A DNA stretch of 52,896 nt. It comes from Calditrichota bacterium. GTDB taxonomy: Bacteria; Calditrichota; Calditrichia; Calditrichales; J004. A program made the translations under genes and the position numbers. The notes beneath the pieces are model-generated. The model was given only the letters and a program-made list of their open reading frames with translations, did no database searches and was not told where the DNA came from. The stretch spans positions 1-52,896 of the forward strand of contig JAJRVW010000115.1 of assembly GCA_024277115.1 (NCBI GenBank), read 5' to 3'. Each line of letters starts with the position of its first letter. Position 1 is the stretch's first letter. This document shows positions 1-9,253 of the stretch, one piece after another.

Positions 1-997
1 AGAAGAAAAAAGATATTTGCCGATTCAAAAAAAGTTGTCACCAGGCGCTTACTTATAAAATCCATCAACTCACCAACCCCACTGCTGGCTACAACCCTTT
101 TGCCAATCTCATTTATAGTTTGTACCTGCAAATACCTTTTTCGAGCAGCCGGTCACTTTTGGTTTTCTCAGTTGTGTCATAAAAACTTTCGATACCACCA
201 ATAACTGAATTCTCAGAATCATACAAAACATTGGCATTGCGGTTTATATAGCGCATTTCCTGTTGCTTATTTAAGATTTGGCCGACAATATTTTGTTTTG
301 ACTTACAACTATTTTTTTGATCGGTACTTATAAGATGGCTATCAAAAACAAAAATTTCTTTAACTGTTTTTCCAATCGTCTCCGATTTCAGATAACCTGT
401 AATCTTTTCTGCAGCTCCATTCCACGAGGTTATTTCGCCTTGTGTATTATAGGTCATTGTCGCATTGGGCGAGCTCTGTAAAACTGTTTCCAAATATTCC
501 CGCGAGTGGTGAACATCTTTAAAAAGTTCTTCGAGTTCTGTAGTATATTTTTTTACGTCGTCCTTCAACCTCAAACGTGATTCTGCATTTTGGACCGAGT
601 GCAATAAAACATCTAGGTCGACCGGCTTAATCAAGAACTCTGAGGCATTTTCTTTTAAGGCCTTAATGGCAATATCCATATCGCCATTCCCTGTCAAAAC
701 GATCACTTCGGTCTCATCATCGGTTTCTCTTATTGCGCTTAACAGGTCAAGCCCATCCATTATTGGCATCAGGATGTCTGTTATAATTATACGCGGGGAT
801 TGTGACTTATATATTTCGAGAGCCTCCAAGCCATTACTGGCCATAAATACTTGGTATTTTTTGAAGGATAAATATTTCTCGATCGTTTGCCTGATATGTT
901 CTTCATCATCAACAACTAAGATAGATATTTTTCCAAAAAAATCATCTTTTAAGAAGGTATCTTGCTGATCTTCTTCAAATAGCTCTAACCAACCCAT
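1..997 (-). pseudogene. Receiver-PAS-GAF signalling protein, frameshifted and running off the left edge
   Basis: An uninterrupted frame from 997 down to 113 encodes a response-regulator receiver domain (residues about 24-140: ILVVDDEE acidic pocket, phosphoacceptor Asp in IITDILMP, Lys in FLIKPVD), a short coiled coil, and a PAS domain (from LETVLQSSPNATMTYN). That frame stops at 113, but bases 136 to 1 in another minus-strand frame read YLQVQTINEIGKRVVASSG and onward, which looks like the start of a GAF domain. Adding one A to the five-base A run (T run 137-141 on the plus strand) joins the two frames as LLEKRYLQVQTINEIG. The gene therefore most likely continues past the window and may end in a kinase or output domain. 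Whether the missing base is real or a sequence error cannot be decided here. Start ATG at 997 with a weak ribosome site. Confidence 0.8.
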
Positions 998-1154
998 AGA
1001 ATTTTTTCCATATTTGTTTAAAATATAATAATTCTATTTCGGCATTTTAGCAGTTTGCTTGATATTTGATAAAAAATTGGATAGACAAAAGAGAGGCCAC
1101 TAAAGGTGGAAGGAAGTGTTTAAAATTGCGTGCGTATAAAGATTCATGATAAAA

Positions 1155-1190
1155 TATCCTTGCGCCTCCTTACTATCAGGCACAAGGATA
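1155..1190 (-). terminator. Terminator hairpin behind the peptidase/propeller/barrel gene
   Basis: Arms 1155-1166 and 1179-1190 pair over 12 bases (one G-U wobble in the minus-strand RNA) around a 12-base loop, and the minus strand continues with TTTTAT. It lies just beyond the stop codon of the gene at 1202-4267. Confidence 0.6.
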
Positions 1191-1201
1191 GGTATAAATT
1201 T

Positions 1202-4200
1202 TTAAATATCAACACCAATGGAAAAATAGTGCTTTGCTTTGCTGGATTTTTTCAAATCATACTCCCAGGCCAAATCGTACTTTAACAATAAGCCAAATAT
1301 AAACAATCGTGCCCCGGTACCATAACCGACAAACAAATCTTTAACCTTGCCACTTTCAATTCCTCTAAAATTACGGGTCGAATTCCAGGCGCTTCCAATA
1401 TCACTAAACAAGATTCCTTGTATATAGCCAAAACTAATCGGTGGCAACCCTAAGTCCAATCGGGTAATTAGAGGGAAACGCAGTTCTGAATTTACCAACG
1501 CAAAATTGTGGCCAATCTTTTCATAAAACCGTGCACCGCGTACAGGTGTAACAAATTCAGAAAAATAGACATCTTTAACCGAGTTTATCTGTAAATCTAT
1601 ATCCGGACTAAACTTACGGTTTATCCAATTTTCTGTTCCGCCAAAATAAAAATTTTGAGGATTCTCCCCAAAACTGGAGCCCGCATTCAGACGAAAGGCA
1701 AGACTGTAATAGTCATGTATTTTAACGTATTTTCTTACATCCGCTTTGATTGTTGTAAACTGCAAACTATTGCTTGTGTATTTTGGGCTGCTTGTTAAGG
1801 TAATCGCCCCTCTAAACCCTCTGTTCGGCCCTGTGCCCCACCATTCGGAGGTATCGTGTACCAACTGGATACTAGGCAAAATACTCCGTACCTCATCCGT
1901 TGCACCGCCTTCAATTAATTGTTCCAGGCTGGCATTGATCATATAGATGGAAAAATCTGCCCTCGAAAATTTATTAAAAGGGCGGGATGCTATGAACGCC
2001 GCTCCATAATTACGGAACCTAATATAACCGGAGGACCTGGAAAAATATGCATTTGCTGAATGAAAGGCAGAGATACCATAGTCCGTGCGCTCGGGCAGGT
2101 ACCAGTACTGAGCGGCGATGTAACTATTACGCAAATCAAAAACCAAATTCGTCCCAAGATTAATTCGATGATTTCCGAGAACATCACTATATGCGATTTG
2201 AGTATACCCCTGAAATCCCCATAAAGTATTATATTGCGCTTGCCCCTGAATTATATCCGCCGAAAATTTTACTTTATAATTATGTACTTTAAAATTTCCA
2301 TCGTCTCGCTTATAATCATCTTCCTTCAATTTAATATCAATTTTTTTCTTACGGGTTTTCCTGGTCAAATCGGCAAAAACATAATTACTGTAGTCTGTGG
2401 AGCGGGGTACTTTTACCGCTGTTCTCACAGAATCGGAATCGGTTCCATCTTCTTCGTTTAATTTATCTACCGTGCTTAGTAAACTTTTTTCATCATCAAG
2501 TTTCTTAAAGAACACTGTTTTCTCAAGCTTAACTTCCGGCAGGTCAAATGGGTTTTTAATTGTATACAGATCAAAACCTATCTCGCTAAAGGAAGTAAAA
2601 GCAAGGGTATGCCCTTTTTTATCTAAAGAAAGTTGAAATGCGCCGGACAAAAGATTTGAGACGGGATAATGTTCTCCCGTTGCCAGGTCATGGATATAAA
2701 TATTTGAGATTCCGTTGGCATCACTTACGTAAAGCAGTTTACTGTCATCAGGTGAAAAAACGGGATCCGATTCCAGATATTTTGAATCCGTAATTCGCGT
2801 TATTATTTTTGTGTTTTTATCAACAACATAAATGTCTTTATTATCATAGTCATGCTCAGACATTCTAAAATTAGCCGGCACTTCTTTAGACGATAAATAT
2901 TTACCACGCTCCGATACAAAAGCAATTTTCTTCCCATCATTTGACCAGTGGGGGTATGTATCCGAAAAAACATCATCCGTTATTTTATCAAGTTTTTTTG
3001 ATTTAATATTATAGACATAAATATCACCCGCACCATTATAGTTTCCAACAAACGCAATCTCATCGCCCTGTGGCGACCAGCTTGAAGAGAAAAGTCCGTC
3101 AATTTCAAATTTGAATTGTTCTACTTCCTCTGTCGCTACATCATAAATATAAAGTGCATCCCTGTCGCCTGCTTTGGCAGAAAATGTTAACTGGGTCGCA
3201 TCGGGCGACCAGCCCATTCCCGGGCTTAACCAATGCAATTCCTCAAAATCCACATCTGTCTCACCCTCAATAACTTTGGTTATATTTTCAGGATCAAGAA
3301 TATCCATTATAAATATGCCCTGTTTGCCACCTCTGTTAGATAGAAATGCAACTTTATCCCCATTGGGCGATAAAGTCGGGCTGATATTTAAATAACTACG
3401 GCTTTCCTTATGGTCCGTAATGGCACGTGCAAATTCTTTGGATTCCAACCGATCGGCAATATCCGGCCAGTATTCTTTACGCATTTGTTTTTGCCAATTC
3501 TCCGCAAGGTCCTCCAGCTCAATGCCCAAGGCAGATTTGAACGCATTATCAAAACGAAAACTGCCTTTAATTTTATGGAGTATTTCACCAACTTTTTCAT
3601 TGCCGTATTTCTCCGCGATATATCTAAAAAGGCTATTTCCACCAAAATAAGCACCATACGTGGGTAACGCATTAACCAAATATCCACCAATCGTTGCATC
3701 CCGCACCATCATATCTGTACGTGTGTTCCATCTTTGAGAAAAATACTCGGCCAGGCCTTCGGCAAACCAGGTGGGTACTTGTGCAATCTGGCCGGAAATA
3801 ATGGACTGAACAGAACCGCCATAAAGCATATCGTTCATCACGGCGTGTACAAGCTCATGATGGATTACATGTCTAAAAGATGAATAGGAACCTTCAAACG
3901 GGACAACAACCCTGTTTTTATAAAGCTCTGTCACACCACCTATTCCCTCTTGCAGATAACTGAATACTACATTTGTTTGTTGAAAATCGTTATGGGATTT
4001 ATAGAGGATTAACGAGACGCGTTTACTTAATTCATAATTAAAATCACGCTTTAATAATTTATAAGCATTTTCGGCAACATCGGCCGTAAAAACGGCAATA
4101 TCATATCCACCCGGATAAAAGTATATATCAAAGTGTTCCGACTGTAAAAAGTGCCAATCAAAATCCCTGTATTGTACTTTATTTTTACCAAATCCTTGTG

Positions 4201-4267
4201 GGAAAATTGAAGAGACTAAGAAGAATGTAAAAAACAGGAAAAAGAAAAAATTTCGGAGTTTAAACAT
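1202..4267 (-). CDS. Secreted zinc-peptidase-like protein with TolB-type propeller and surface-antigen beta-barrel
   Basis: 1021 residues. Signal peptide (about 1-24, very Phe-rich), then a gluzincin peptidase-MA-like domain with HExxH at residues 137-141 and the downstream WFAEGLAEYFS (third-ligand Glu near 170-174). This is followed by several PD40/TolB-like propeller repeats (recurring SPNGDKVAFLSNRGG, WSPQGDEIAFVG, FSPDDSKLLYVS). The last ~330 residues are aromatic, alternating strands resembling a BamA/D15 surface-antigen barrel (FGGTENWINRKF; SDIGSAWN) and end in a barrel-like YFSIGVDI. Inference: the barrel sits in the outer membrane with the propeller and peptidase parts exposed in the periplasm; substrate unknown. 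GGAGG seven bases before the ATG supports the start. Such three-part proteins are known in this broad group but their function is not established. Confidence 0.85.
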   Translation of the reverse strand: MFKLRNFFFFLFFTFFLVSSIFPQGFGKNKVQYRDFDWHFLQSEHFDIYFYPGGYDIAVFTADVAENAYKLLKRDFNYELSKRVSLILYKSHNDFQQTNVVFSYLQEGIGGVTELYKNRVVVPFEGSYSSFRHVIHHELVHAVMNDMLYGGSVQSIISGQIAQVPTWFAEGLAEYFSQRWNTRTDMMVRDATIGGYLVNALPTYGAYFGGNSLFRYIAEKYGNEKVGEILHKIKGSFRFDNAFKSALGIELEDLAENWQKQMRKEYWPDIADRLESKEFARAITDHKESRSYLNISPTLSPNGDKVAFLSNRGGKQGIFIMDILDPENITKVIEGETDVDFEELHWLSPGMGWSPDATQLTFSAKAGDRDALYIYDVATEEVEQFKFEIDGLFSSSWSPQGDEIAFVGNYNGAGDIYVYNIKSKKLDKITDDVFSDTYPHWSNDGKKIAFVSERGKYLSSKEVPANFRMSEHDYDNKDIYVVDKNTKIITRITDSKYLESDPVFSPDDSKLLYVSDANGISNIYIHDLATGEHYPVSNLLSGAFQLSLDKKGHTLAFTSFSEIGFDLYTIKNPFDLPEVKLEKTVFFKKLDDEKSLLSTVDKLNEEDGTDSDSVRTAVKVPRSTDYSNYVFADLTRKTRKKKIDIKLKEDDYKRDDGNFKVHNYKVKFSADIIQGQAQYNTLWGFQGYTQIAYSDVLGNHRINLGTNLVFDLRNSYIAAQYWYLPERTDYGISAFHSANAYFSRSSGYIRFRNYGAAFIASRPFNKFSRADFSIYMINASLEQLIEGGATDEVRSILPSIQLVHDTSEWWGTGPNRGFRGAITLTSSPKYTSNSLQFTTIKADVRKYVKIHDYYSLAFRLNAGSSFGENPQNFYFGGTENWINRKFSPDIDLQINSVKDVYFSEFVTPVRGARFYEKIGHNFALVNSELRFPLITRLDLGLPPISFGYIQGILFSDIGSAWNSTRNFRGIESGKVKDLFVGYGTGARLFIFGLLLKYDLAWEYDLKKSSKAKHYFSIGVDI

Positions 4268-4363
4268 CCAAAACCTCCAGGCTTAAAGTTGATCTATTAA
4301 TTTATAAAACAAATAAAGTTATAAACTATTGAATTTGTATCACAATAATTTATACATTTAAAT

Positions 4364-4720
4364 ATGAAAAATTACTCAAACTTATCAAATGGGCTAATCA
4401 TTGTAATAGCTTGTACATTTTTGTATTTAAGTTGTTCATCAAAAAATGAGAGTGTATCAAAAAAAGAGCCGCTTGTCAATGTATTGTCAGAATTAATGAC
4501 CATAGAACAGCTATCAATTTCTGATAGTTTAAAAGCCCTGAAAATTAAAAAACTTCTCGCAAAGAAACATGTTCAAATCGATTCTTTAAAAAATGTCATT
4601 TTATTATCTGATGAAAATCCAGAATACTGGAAATCAATTTTTAATCTGATAAAAGTAAAATTAAAGGATAATGGTCAAAGGCATTTAAAGAAGAAGGTAA
4701 ACGAACCAAATCCTCGATAA
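4364..4720 (+). CDS. Small lipoprotein, DUF4296-like
   Basis: 118 residues with a hydrophobic leader and a lipobox-like YLSC at about residues 21-24, so probably lipid-anchored. The rest is helical and Lys-rich (LVNVLSELMTIEQLSIS ... SLKNVILLSDENPEYWKSIF). The order of helices (short helix after the lipobox, then a segment with 'xxSLxxxxxxPExxxxI') resembles DUF4296 lipoproteins of Bacteroidota, but I cannot confirm membership. It is divergent from the peptidase/barrel gene across 96 A/T-rich bases and convergent with the debranching-enzyme gene. No function can be assigned. Confidence 0.6.
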   Translation: MKNYSNLSNGLIIVIACTFLYLSCSSKNESVSKKEPLVNVLSELMTIEQLSISDSLKALKIKKLLAKKHVQIDSLKNVILLSDENPEYWKSIFNLIKVKLKDNGQRHLKKKVNEPNPR

Positions 4721-4757
4721 AGTCCTGCTATTTTAATTTGACAATTTCCGCTATTAA

Positions 4758-6725
4758 TTATTGCGGGTCTGCATATTTTTCAAGTTCAAAAAAGGCCCAG
4801 AGTAAGCAGGATAGTGAAGGTGTATAATCTTCAATTCCACTCTGAATTAAGTTTTCTGAATCAGAAAGTGCTTCTGGGAGGTAGTTTAGTAATCCTTGGG
4901 AGATGAGTTTTGGAAGAGTGCTAAAATATTGTTTTAATTGTGTTGCCTTTATTTTTTTATCTTCTGCATTCTTAAGGGAAGCAGACACATACAAACTAAT
5001 TGTCCACGGCCAAATGGCACCGTTATAAAAAGATGACATCCTTCGGGTCAGGATTTTTGCTACAGAGGCGTTTGCATCATTTTTTGCTGATTTCAACCCA
5101 AAAGGTGTCAACAGATGGGCATCGACTTGCTTTAGTAATTTGCTTTGCAAGCTGTCGTCCAAAGGTGAAAATGATAAAGCCAGAGGGACGATTTGGTTTA
5201 TTCTGAAATCCGTGTTTTTATTGCCATGTACAGAAAAATCGATAAGCGTGTCATCGTCTTGCACAAAAGTTTTTAGATAACTGTCTTTAACTTTTTCCGA
5301 TAATTTTAAATATTTCGCAGCTTTACGCTTTTTTCCAAGTTCATTACTAAAATGCTCGGTAATTTTTATGGCATTATACCACAAGGAGTTTATTTCTAAA
5401 AGTTTACCATAGCGCATAACCTCATTATCCTCAGCAGTCAAAGGGATCCAGCTCGTAGAAGAAGATTTATTCCCGGAAAAAACCAGATTATCTTTGTCTA
5501 CATAAATATTATTTAACGTACCTTTTTGATAATACTCAATTATAGATTGATAAGCCTGAAATACACCGTTGTTGAAAAACTCGATGTCTTTTGTGAGTTT
5601 ATAATAAATGTAGCCCAGATTGATAAGCCACAAACTTAGATCGGCGGCACTATAATGGTTTTTTTTTCGAATTATCGGAGAGTGAACAGGCAGCAAACCT
5701 TCAGATACCTGGCTTATCAAAGTAAGATATTGATCTTTAAAACCGGCATAATCTTCATTTGCTAAAAACATACCTGGCAATGAAAATATCAGATCGCGCG
5801 TTGTGTAAATATTTTCCAGAAAAGAAACAGAAATTACGGGCGGCGTGGCAACCGTCATTAAAGATTTCTTAAGCGAGCTATTAATTTCAATGATATTATT
5901 GTCTTTTGTAAAGAAACCCTCTCTTGGGGTAATACGCCGTTCTTTTTCGGCCTTAAATAATGCCTCATAATTCAAATTGTCTGTTTCCAGTTCATTAGTG
6001 GAAATGTACAAATCCACAGCTTGATAAGGCACGAGGGTCGTCTGGAAGAAACCTGGATTGAAAAGGTGTTCAAAATTGGTGTCATTATACTTGCCACTGT
6101 CTTTGGGATAATGGAAATTTTTATACCATAAAGTTGTACTTACAAATTCACCGGATGAATAATAAACATAAATTTCCGGCATGGCCGGTTTAAGCGCCCA
6201 ACGTACAAAATAATTACCGATATAGCTGTCCGTATTTAATCCTTGTAATTCTTTGGAAAGGTCTGTACTAAAACGGTCTGCAAGAAAAGGTTTTATAATT
6301 AAATTTAAAGGCTTTCCCTGATTTTTTAATTCATATCGTACAACCAAAATCGAATATTCTGACAGAAGGAAAACTGTTTTTTCGATAATCCTGCCCTCAA
6401 TTTCAAAAATAGAGGTAGGAAACGGTTTCATTTTAAAATTTTTTAGATAGGTGTAACCGGAAGGAAATACGCCGCTGGAGTAAGTATTCGTAGATATTTC
6501 ATGTAACCTGTTTTCAATAAAAATTGATTCCTCAAATTTAGAGAGGAGTACAACTTTTTTTTCAAGAGTCTGGTCTGGAACCACAAATAAGCCATGCTCT
6601 CGCCGGGTATTCATCCCAATTGCGGTCGAGCTTGAATAAATTCCCTTGTTGTTTTTTTCAAGCCATTCGAAACTTGAAGCTTTATCTAAATCCTGAAGAG
6701 TGCCCTTGTCCAGGGAGATTTCCAT
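4758..6725 (-). CDS. Amylo-alpha-1,6-glucosidase (glycogen debranching enzyme family, GH133-like)
   Basis: 655 residues, the usual length for bacterial debranching enzymes of this family. The N-terminal beta-domain has the family signature FEWLEKNN ... GMNTRREHGLFVV. The C-terminal (alpha/alpha)6 part has NHYSAADLSLWLINLGY, LLEINSLWYNAIKITE and MSSFYNGAIWPWTI, matching the DASLWF, ALWYNAL and YHNGTVWPW blocks, including the candidate acid Asp in the first. Expected role: cytoplasmic hydrolysis of alpha-1,6 branches in glycogen-like glucans. AAAAGGA upstream of ATG 6725 supports the start. No other glycogen gene is nearby. Overall similarity appears loose outside these blocks, so a related glucan or oligosaccharide substrate is possible. 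Confidence 0.8.
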   Translation of the reverse strand: MEISLDKGTLQDLDKASSFEWLEKNNKGIYSSSTAIGMNTRREHGLFVVPDQTLEKKVVLLSKFEESIFIENRLHEISTNTYSSGVFPSGYTYLKNFKMKPFPTSIFEIEGRIIEKTVFLLSEYSILVVRYELKNQGKPLNLIIKPFLADRFSTDLSKELQGLNTDSYIGNYFVRWALKPAMPEIYVYYSSGEFVSTTLWYKNFHYPKDSGKYNDTNFEHLFNPGFFQTTLVPYQAVDLYISTNELETDNLNYEALFKAEKERRITPREGFFTKDNNIIEINSSLKKSLMTVATPPVISVSFLENIYTTRDLIFSLPGMFLANEDYAGFKDQYLTLISQVSEGLLPVHSPIIRKKNHYSAADLSLWLINLGYIYYKLTKDIEFFNNGVFQAYQSIIEYYQKGTLNNIYVDKDNLVFSGNKSSSTSWIPLTAEDNEVMRYGKLLEINSLWYNAIKITEHFSNELGKKRKAAKYLKLSEKVKDSYLKTFVQDDDTLIDFSVHGNKNTDFRINQIVPLALSFSPLDDSLQSKLLKQVDAHLLTPFGLKSAKNDANASVAKILTRRMSSFYNGAIWPWTISLYVSASLKNAEDKKIKATQLKQYFSTLPKLISQGLLNYLPEALSDSENLIQSGIEDYTPSLSCLLWAFFELEKYADPQ

Positions 6726-6857
6726 TGATAATTCCTTTTATGAGATCCGGGAATTAGACCTAATATAAATCCCGGGGGACAAACCTATTTAAATAATTCC
6801 TATTCATCAGGTGTGGTCTTGAAGAGAAAATAAAATCGTTGTTTTTTGCGAGATTGT

Positions 6858-7196
6858 CTAGTTAAAACTACTCATTGCTTCTTCCATCGTATCAAAAATA
6901 TCAAAAATCCTGTAAAGCCGTGTTAACTCAAACATTGCGCGGACAGGTGCCTGCAGCCCAACTATCTTTAAATCACCGCTTTTCATTGTAGATTTTTTTA
7001 AGCCGGCCACCAAAGCCCCCAAGAATGAACTATCTACAAAATCGGAAGAGCTTAAATCCACGATTACATTTTGATTGCCTTCTTCAATTTTGGCCAGTAA
7101 TTCTTCCTTTAGCTTTCCAGATATTTCTACCGTGGCACGTTGCTCTGTAATCTTTACAATGAGAATATTATTTTGAATATCAAAATTGAAGCTCAT
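6858..7196 (-). CDS. STAS-domain anti-sigma-factor antagonist
   Basis: 112 residues, essentially a single STAS domain (VKITEQRATVEISGKL ... VDLSSSDFVDSSFLGALVAGL). In the SpoIIAA/RsbV family the Ser in the DSS(F/A)LGxL motif is phosphorylated by a partner kinase and controls binding to an anti-sigma factor; that motif is intact here. I place the start at ATG 7196 because AGAGGAG lies just upstream of it; an in-frame ATG at 7229 would put this ribosome site inside the coding region. No anti-sigma kinase or phosphatase is in the window, so partners are unknown. Confidence 0.88.
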   Translation of the reverse strand: MSFNFDIQNNILIVKITEQRATVEISGKLKEELLAKIEEGNQNVIVDLSSSDFVDSSFLGALVAGLKKSTMKSGDLKIVGLQAPVRAMFELTRLYRIFDIFDTMEEAMSSFN

Positions 7197-7319
7197 TCCT
7201 AACTCCTCTTTAATCCATGGCATTAACATTACTTATAATGGATTATGTTCGGATGTTAAATAAAAAAATGAACATTTTTTTTAAATAGGTGGCTTTTATT
7301 TCATTTTTATTAATTTAAG

Positions 7320-8222
7320 CTATTCTATCATCTTAGGAAGGTCACACAGAGGATCAGGGTTGATTTTAATATCAAACACCTTGTTGTAACGCTCTAAGGA
7401 AGCAATGTATTTTACTACCTCCACCGATCTTGCCGGTTCAACGATAATTTTACTGCCGCTCTTTACCAAATTTTTTATCCGCTCGGCAAGTTCAAAAAGA
7501 CTAATTCCCGTCCCTGAGCCAACATTTGTTGGGGACTCTGCCGCTTCGCGGTTTGTTATTGAATCGATTAATACATCACATATTGTATGTATCGAAATAA
7601 AATCGATGACCTGTTTGCCACCAAAAATAGTAATATCTTTATCCGTCTTCACGTCATCAAGAAAAATAGGAATAACCCTACCAAAATCACGGCTTCCATA
7701 AACATTGGAAAAACGCAGGATTACCACTTCCATGTCAAACATGGATTGAAAAACCTGGCAGTATTTCTCACCGGCAACCTTGCTGGCGCCATAGGAATTT
7801 TTTGAATCTAACGGGTGGTTTTCTTTCACAGGCACAGTTTGCGCTTCGCCGTAGCTCTCGCGCGAGGAGCTAAAAACAAAACGTTTAATTCCATTTTTTT
7901 GAGCGGCCTTTAGCACATTATAAGTTCCGACAACATTGGTCTCAAAAGAATAATCAATATCTGTCACAGAACCCATCACATTGGATTGTGCCGCAAGATG
8001 GAAAACAACATCACACCCCGCAGATTTTCTTACGAGGGCATCGAAATCGCGTATATCGCCATTTACAAACCGGGCTGATTTTGCTGTAAGATGCCGTTCA
8101 ATATTTTCTACTTTTCCACGAAACAGGTTATCAAAGATTATGACTTCATGTTTTTGTTCTATAAGTTTATCCACAAGATGGCTGCCTATAAACCCGGCGC
8201 CACCTGTTATAAATATTTTCAT
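7320..8222 (-). CDS. NAD-dependent epimerase/dehydratase (extended SDR, UDP-sugar epimerase-like)
   Basis: 300 residues. Rossmann motif GGAGFIGSHL at the N terminus, DNLFRG binding loop, VFHLAAQSNV, catalytic Ser region FSSSRESYG and the YxxxK pair in SYGASK. This is the architecture of UDP-glucose 4-epimerase and related nucleotide-sugar epimerases/dehydratases. It is the last gene of the ruvX-aroF-tyrA-oxidoreductase operon, 12 bases after the preceding stop, with AGGA before the ATG. A sugar nucleotide is the likely substrate, but the exact sugar cannot be told from sequence. Its pairing with a Gfo/Idh/MocA oxidoreductase suggests sugar-nucleotide modification for a surface glycan rather than aromatic synthesis. 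Confidence 0.88.
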   Translation of the reverse strand: MKIFITGGAGFIGSHLVDKLIEQKHEVIIFDNLFRGKVENIERHLTAKSARFVNGDIRDFDALVRKSAGCDVVFHLAAQSNVMGSVTDIDYSFETNVVGTYNVLKAAQKNGIKRFVFSSSRESYGEAQTVPVKENHPLDSKNSYGASKVAGEKYCQVFQSMFDMEVVILRFSNVYGSRDFGRVIPIFLDDVKTDKDITIFGGKQVIDFISIHTICDVLIDSITNREAAESPTNVGSGTGISLFELAERIKNLVKSGSKIIVEPARSVEVVKYIASLERYNKVFDIKINPDPLCDLPKMIE

Positions 8223-8234
8223 TTATTTCCTAAA

Positions 8235-9248
8235 TTAATCAAGCGTAACTTCTTCGCCACGCCGCGCCGATTCATAGAGCGCATCGAGGACTTTCATAAC
8301 ATTTAAGGCATCCTCTCCGGAAGACATATTTTTTTCATCACCGTGTAATACTTTAACAAAATGTTTAATCTCGCGGCTATAAGCCTTTTTAAATTGATCG
8401 ACTTTTGCTGTTTGATGAAAGGGTGACACATTCACCAGGTTATTGTGCATTTCTTTATGAATGCGCAGTGGATTTAATTTGGCCGCCCCATTTTTTCCAA
8501 ATATATGGGTATACATTGTATCTTTTTCCAAATGCATTTTCCAGCTAATTTCGATGGTGATGGTTTGTCCCGACTTCGTTTCAATTAAAGCCAACGCCGC
8601 ATCTTCAACATCCATATCCGGGTTGAGGTGATAATCATAAAGCCGTACTTTTTTCAGGTCAGGGAAACCGGTCACAAAAAAGGCCAAATCCATTAGCTGC
8701 AAACCAAGGTCCATTAATACCCCGCCACCGGCGTATTTCATTTCCGATTCCCAATCAGATTTTTGATTTTTTTCCCATTTCTTCAACCAGCCTGCTTTGA
8801 TATAAAAAATCTCGCCCAACTCATCCTGGGCCAAAAAATTTCGCAGTATCTGAACATCGTCACGGAAACGGTTGTGCATGCCAACCATTAAAGTGAGGTT
8901 ATTTTGGGCGGCATAGTCCGTTAATTTTTTTGTATCGGCGGCGTTAAAGGCAATAGGTTTTTCCACCAATACATTTACACCTTTGCTTAAGGCGAGTTGT
9001 GCCATCGGGAAGTGGTGTAAACTTGGGGTACAAATATGCAGGGCATCCAACTCTTCCCTTTTTAACATTTCGTCCAAAACAAAATACCAACGGGGAATGT
9101 TAAATTTTTCAGTTAAATTGCTTGCTTTTCCCTTGTCCACATCACAAATGGCAACAAGTTCTATGTCATCCATCTTTGACCAGTTTGGAAGATGGGCAAC
9201 CTGTGCAATACTTCCTGCCCCAACAACGGCAATTTTCAACTTATCCAT
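8235..9248 (-). CDS. Gfo/Idh/MocA family oxidoreductase
   Basis: 337 residues. N-terminal Rossmann fold (VVGAGSIAQVAHLP; acidic end of beta-2 in ICDVDK, favouring NAD) and the family's EKP motif in NVLVEKPIAF, followed by the C-terminal alpha/beta domain (GGGVLMDLGLQLMDLAFF, with the usual GGxxxDxGxH-like block carrying Gln instead of His). Expected activity: NAD(P)-dependent oxidation or reduction of a sugar, sugar nucleotide or cyclitol. Its ribosome site AAGGAG is formed by the last codons of tyrA and the genes are only 5 bases apart, so expression is coupled. Confidence 0.88.
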   Translation of the reverse strand: MDKLKIAVVGAGSIAQVAHLPNWSKMDDIELVAICDVDKGKASNLTEKFNIPRWYFVLDEMLKREELDALHICTPSLHHFPMAQLALSKGVNVLVEKPIAFNAADTKKLTDYAAQNNLTLMVGMHNRFRDDVQILRNFLAQDELGEIFYIKAGWLKKWEKNQKSDWESEMKYAGGGVLMDLGLQLMDLAFFVTGFPDLKKVRLYDYHLNPDMDVEDAALALIETKSGQTITIEISWKMHLEKDTMYTHIFGKNGAAKLNPLRIHKEMHNNLVNVSPFHQTAKVDQFKKAYSREIKHFVKVLHGDEKNMSSGEDALNVMKVLDALYESARRGEEVTLD

Positions 9249-9253
9249 CGAAC

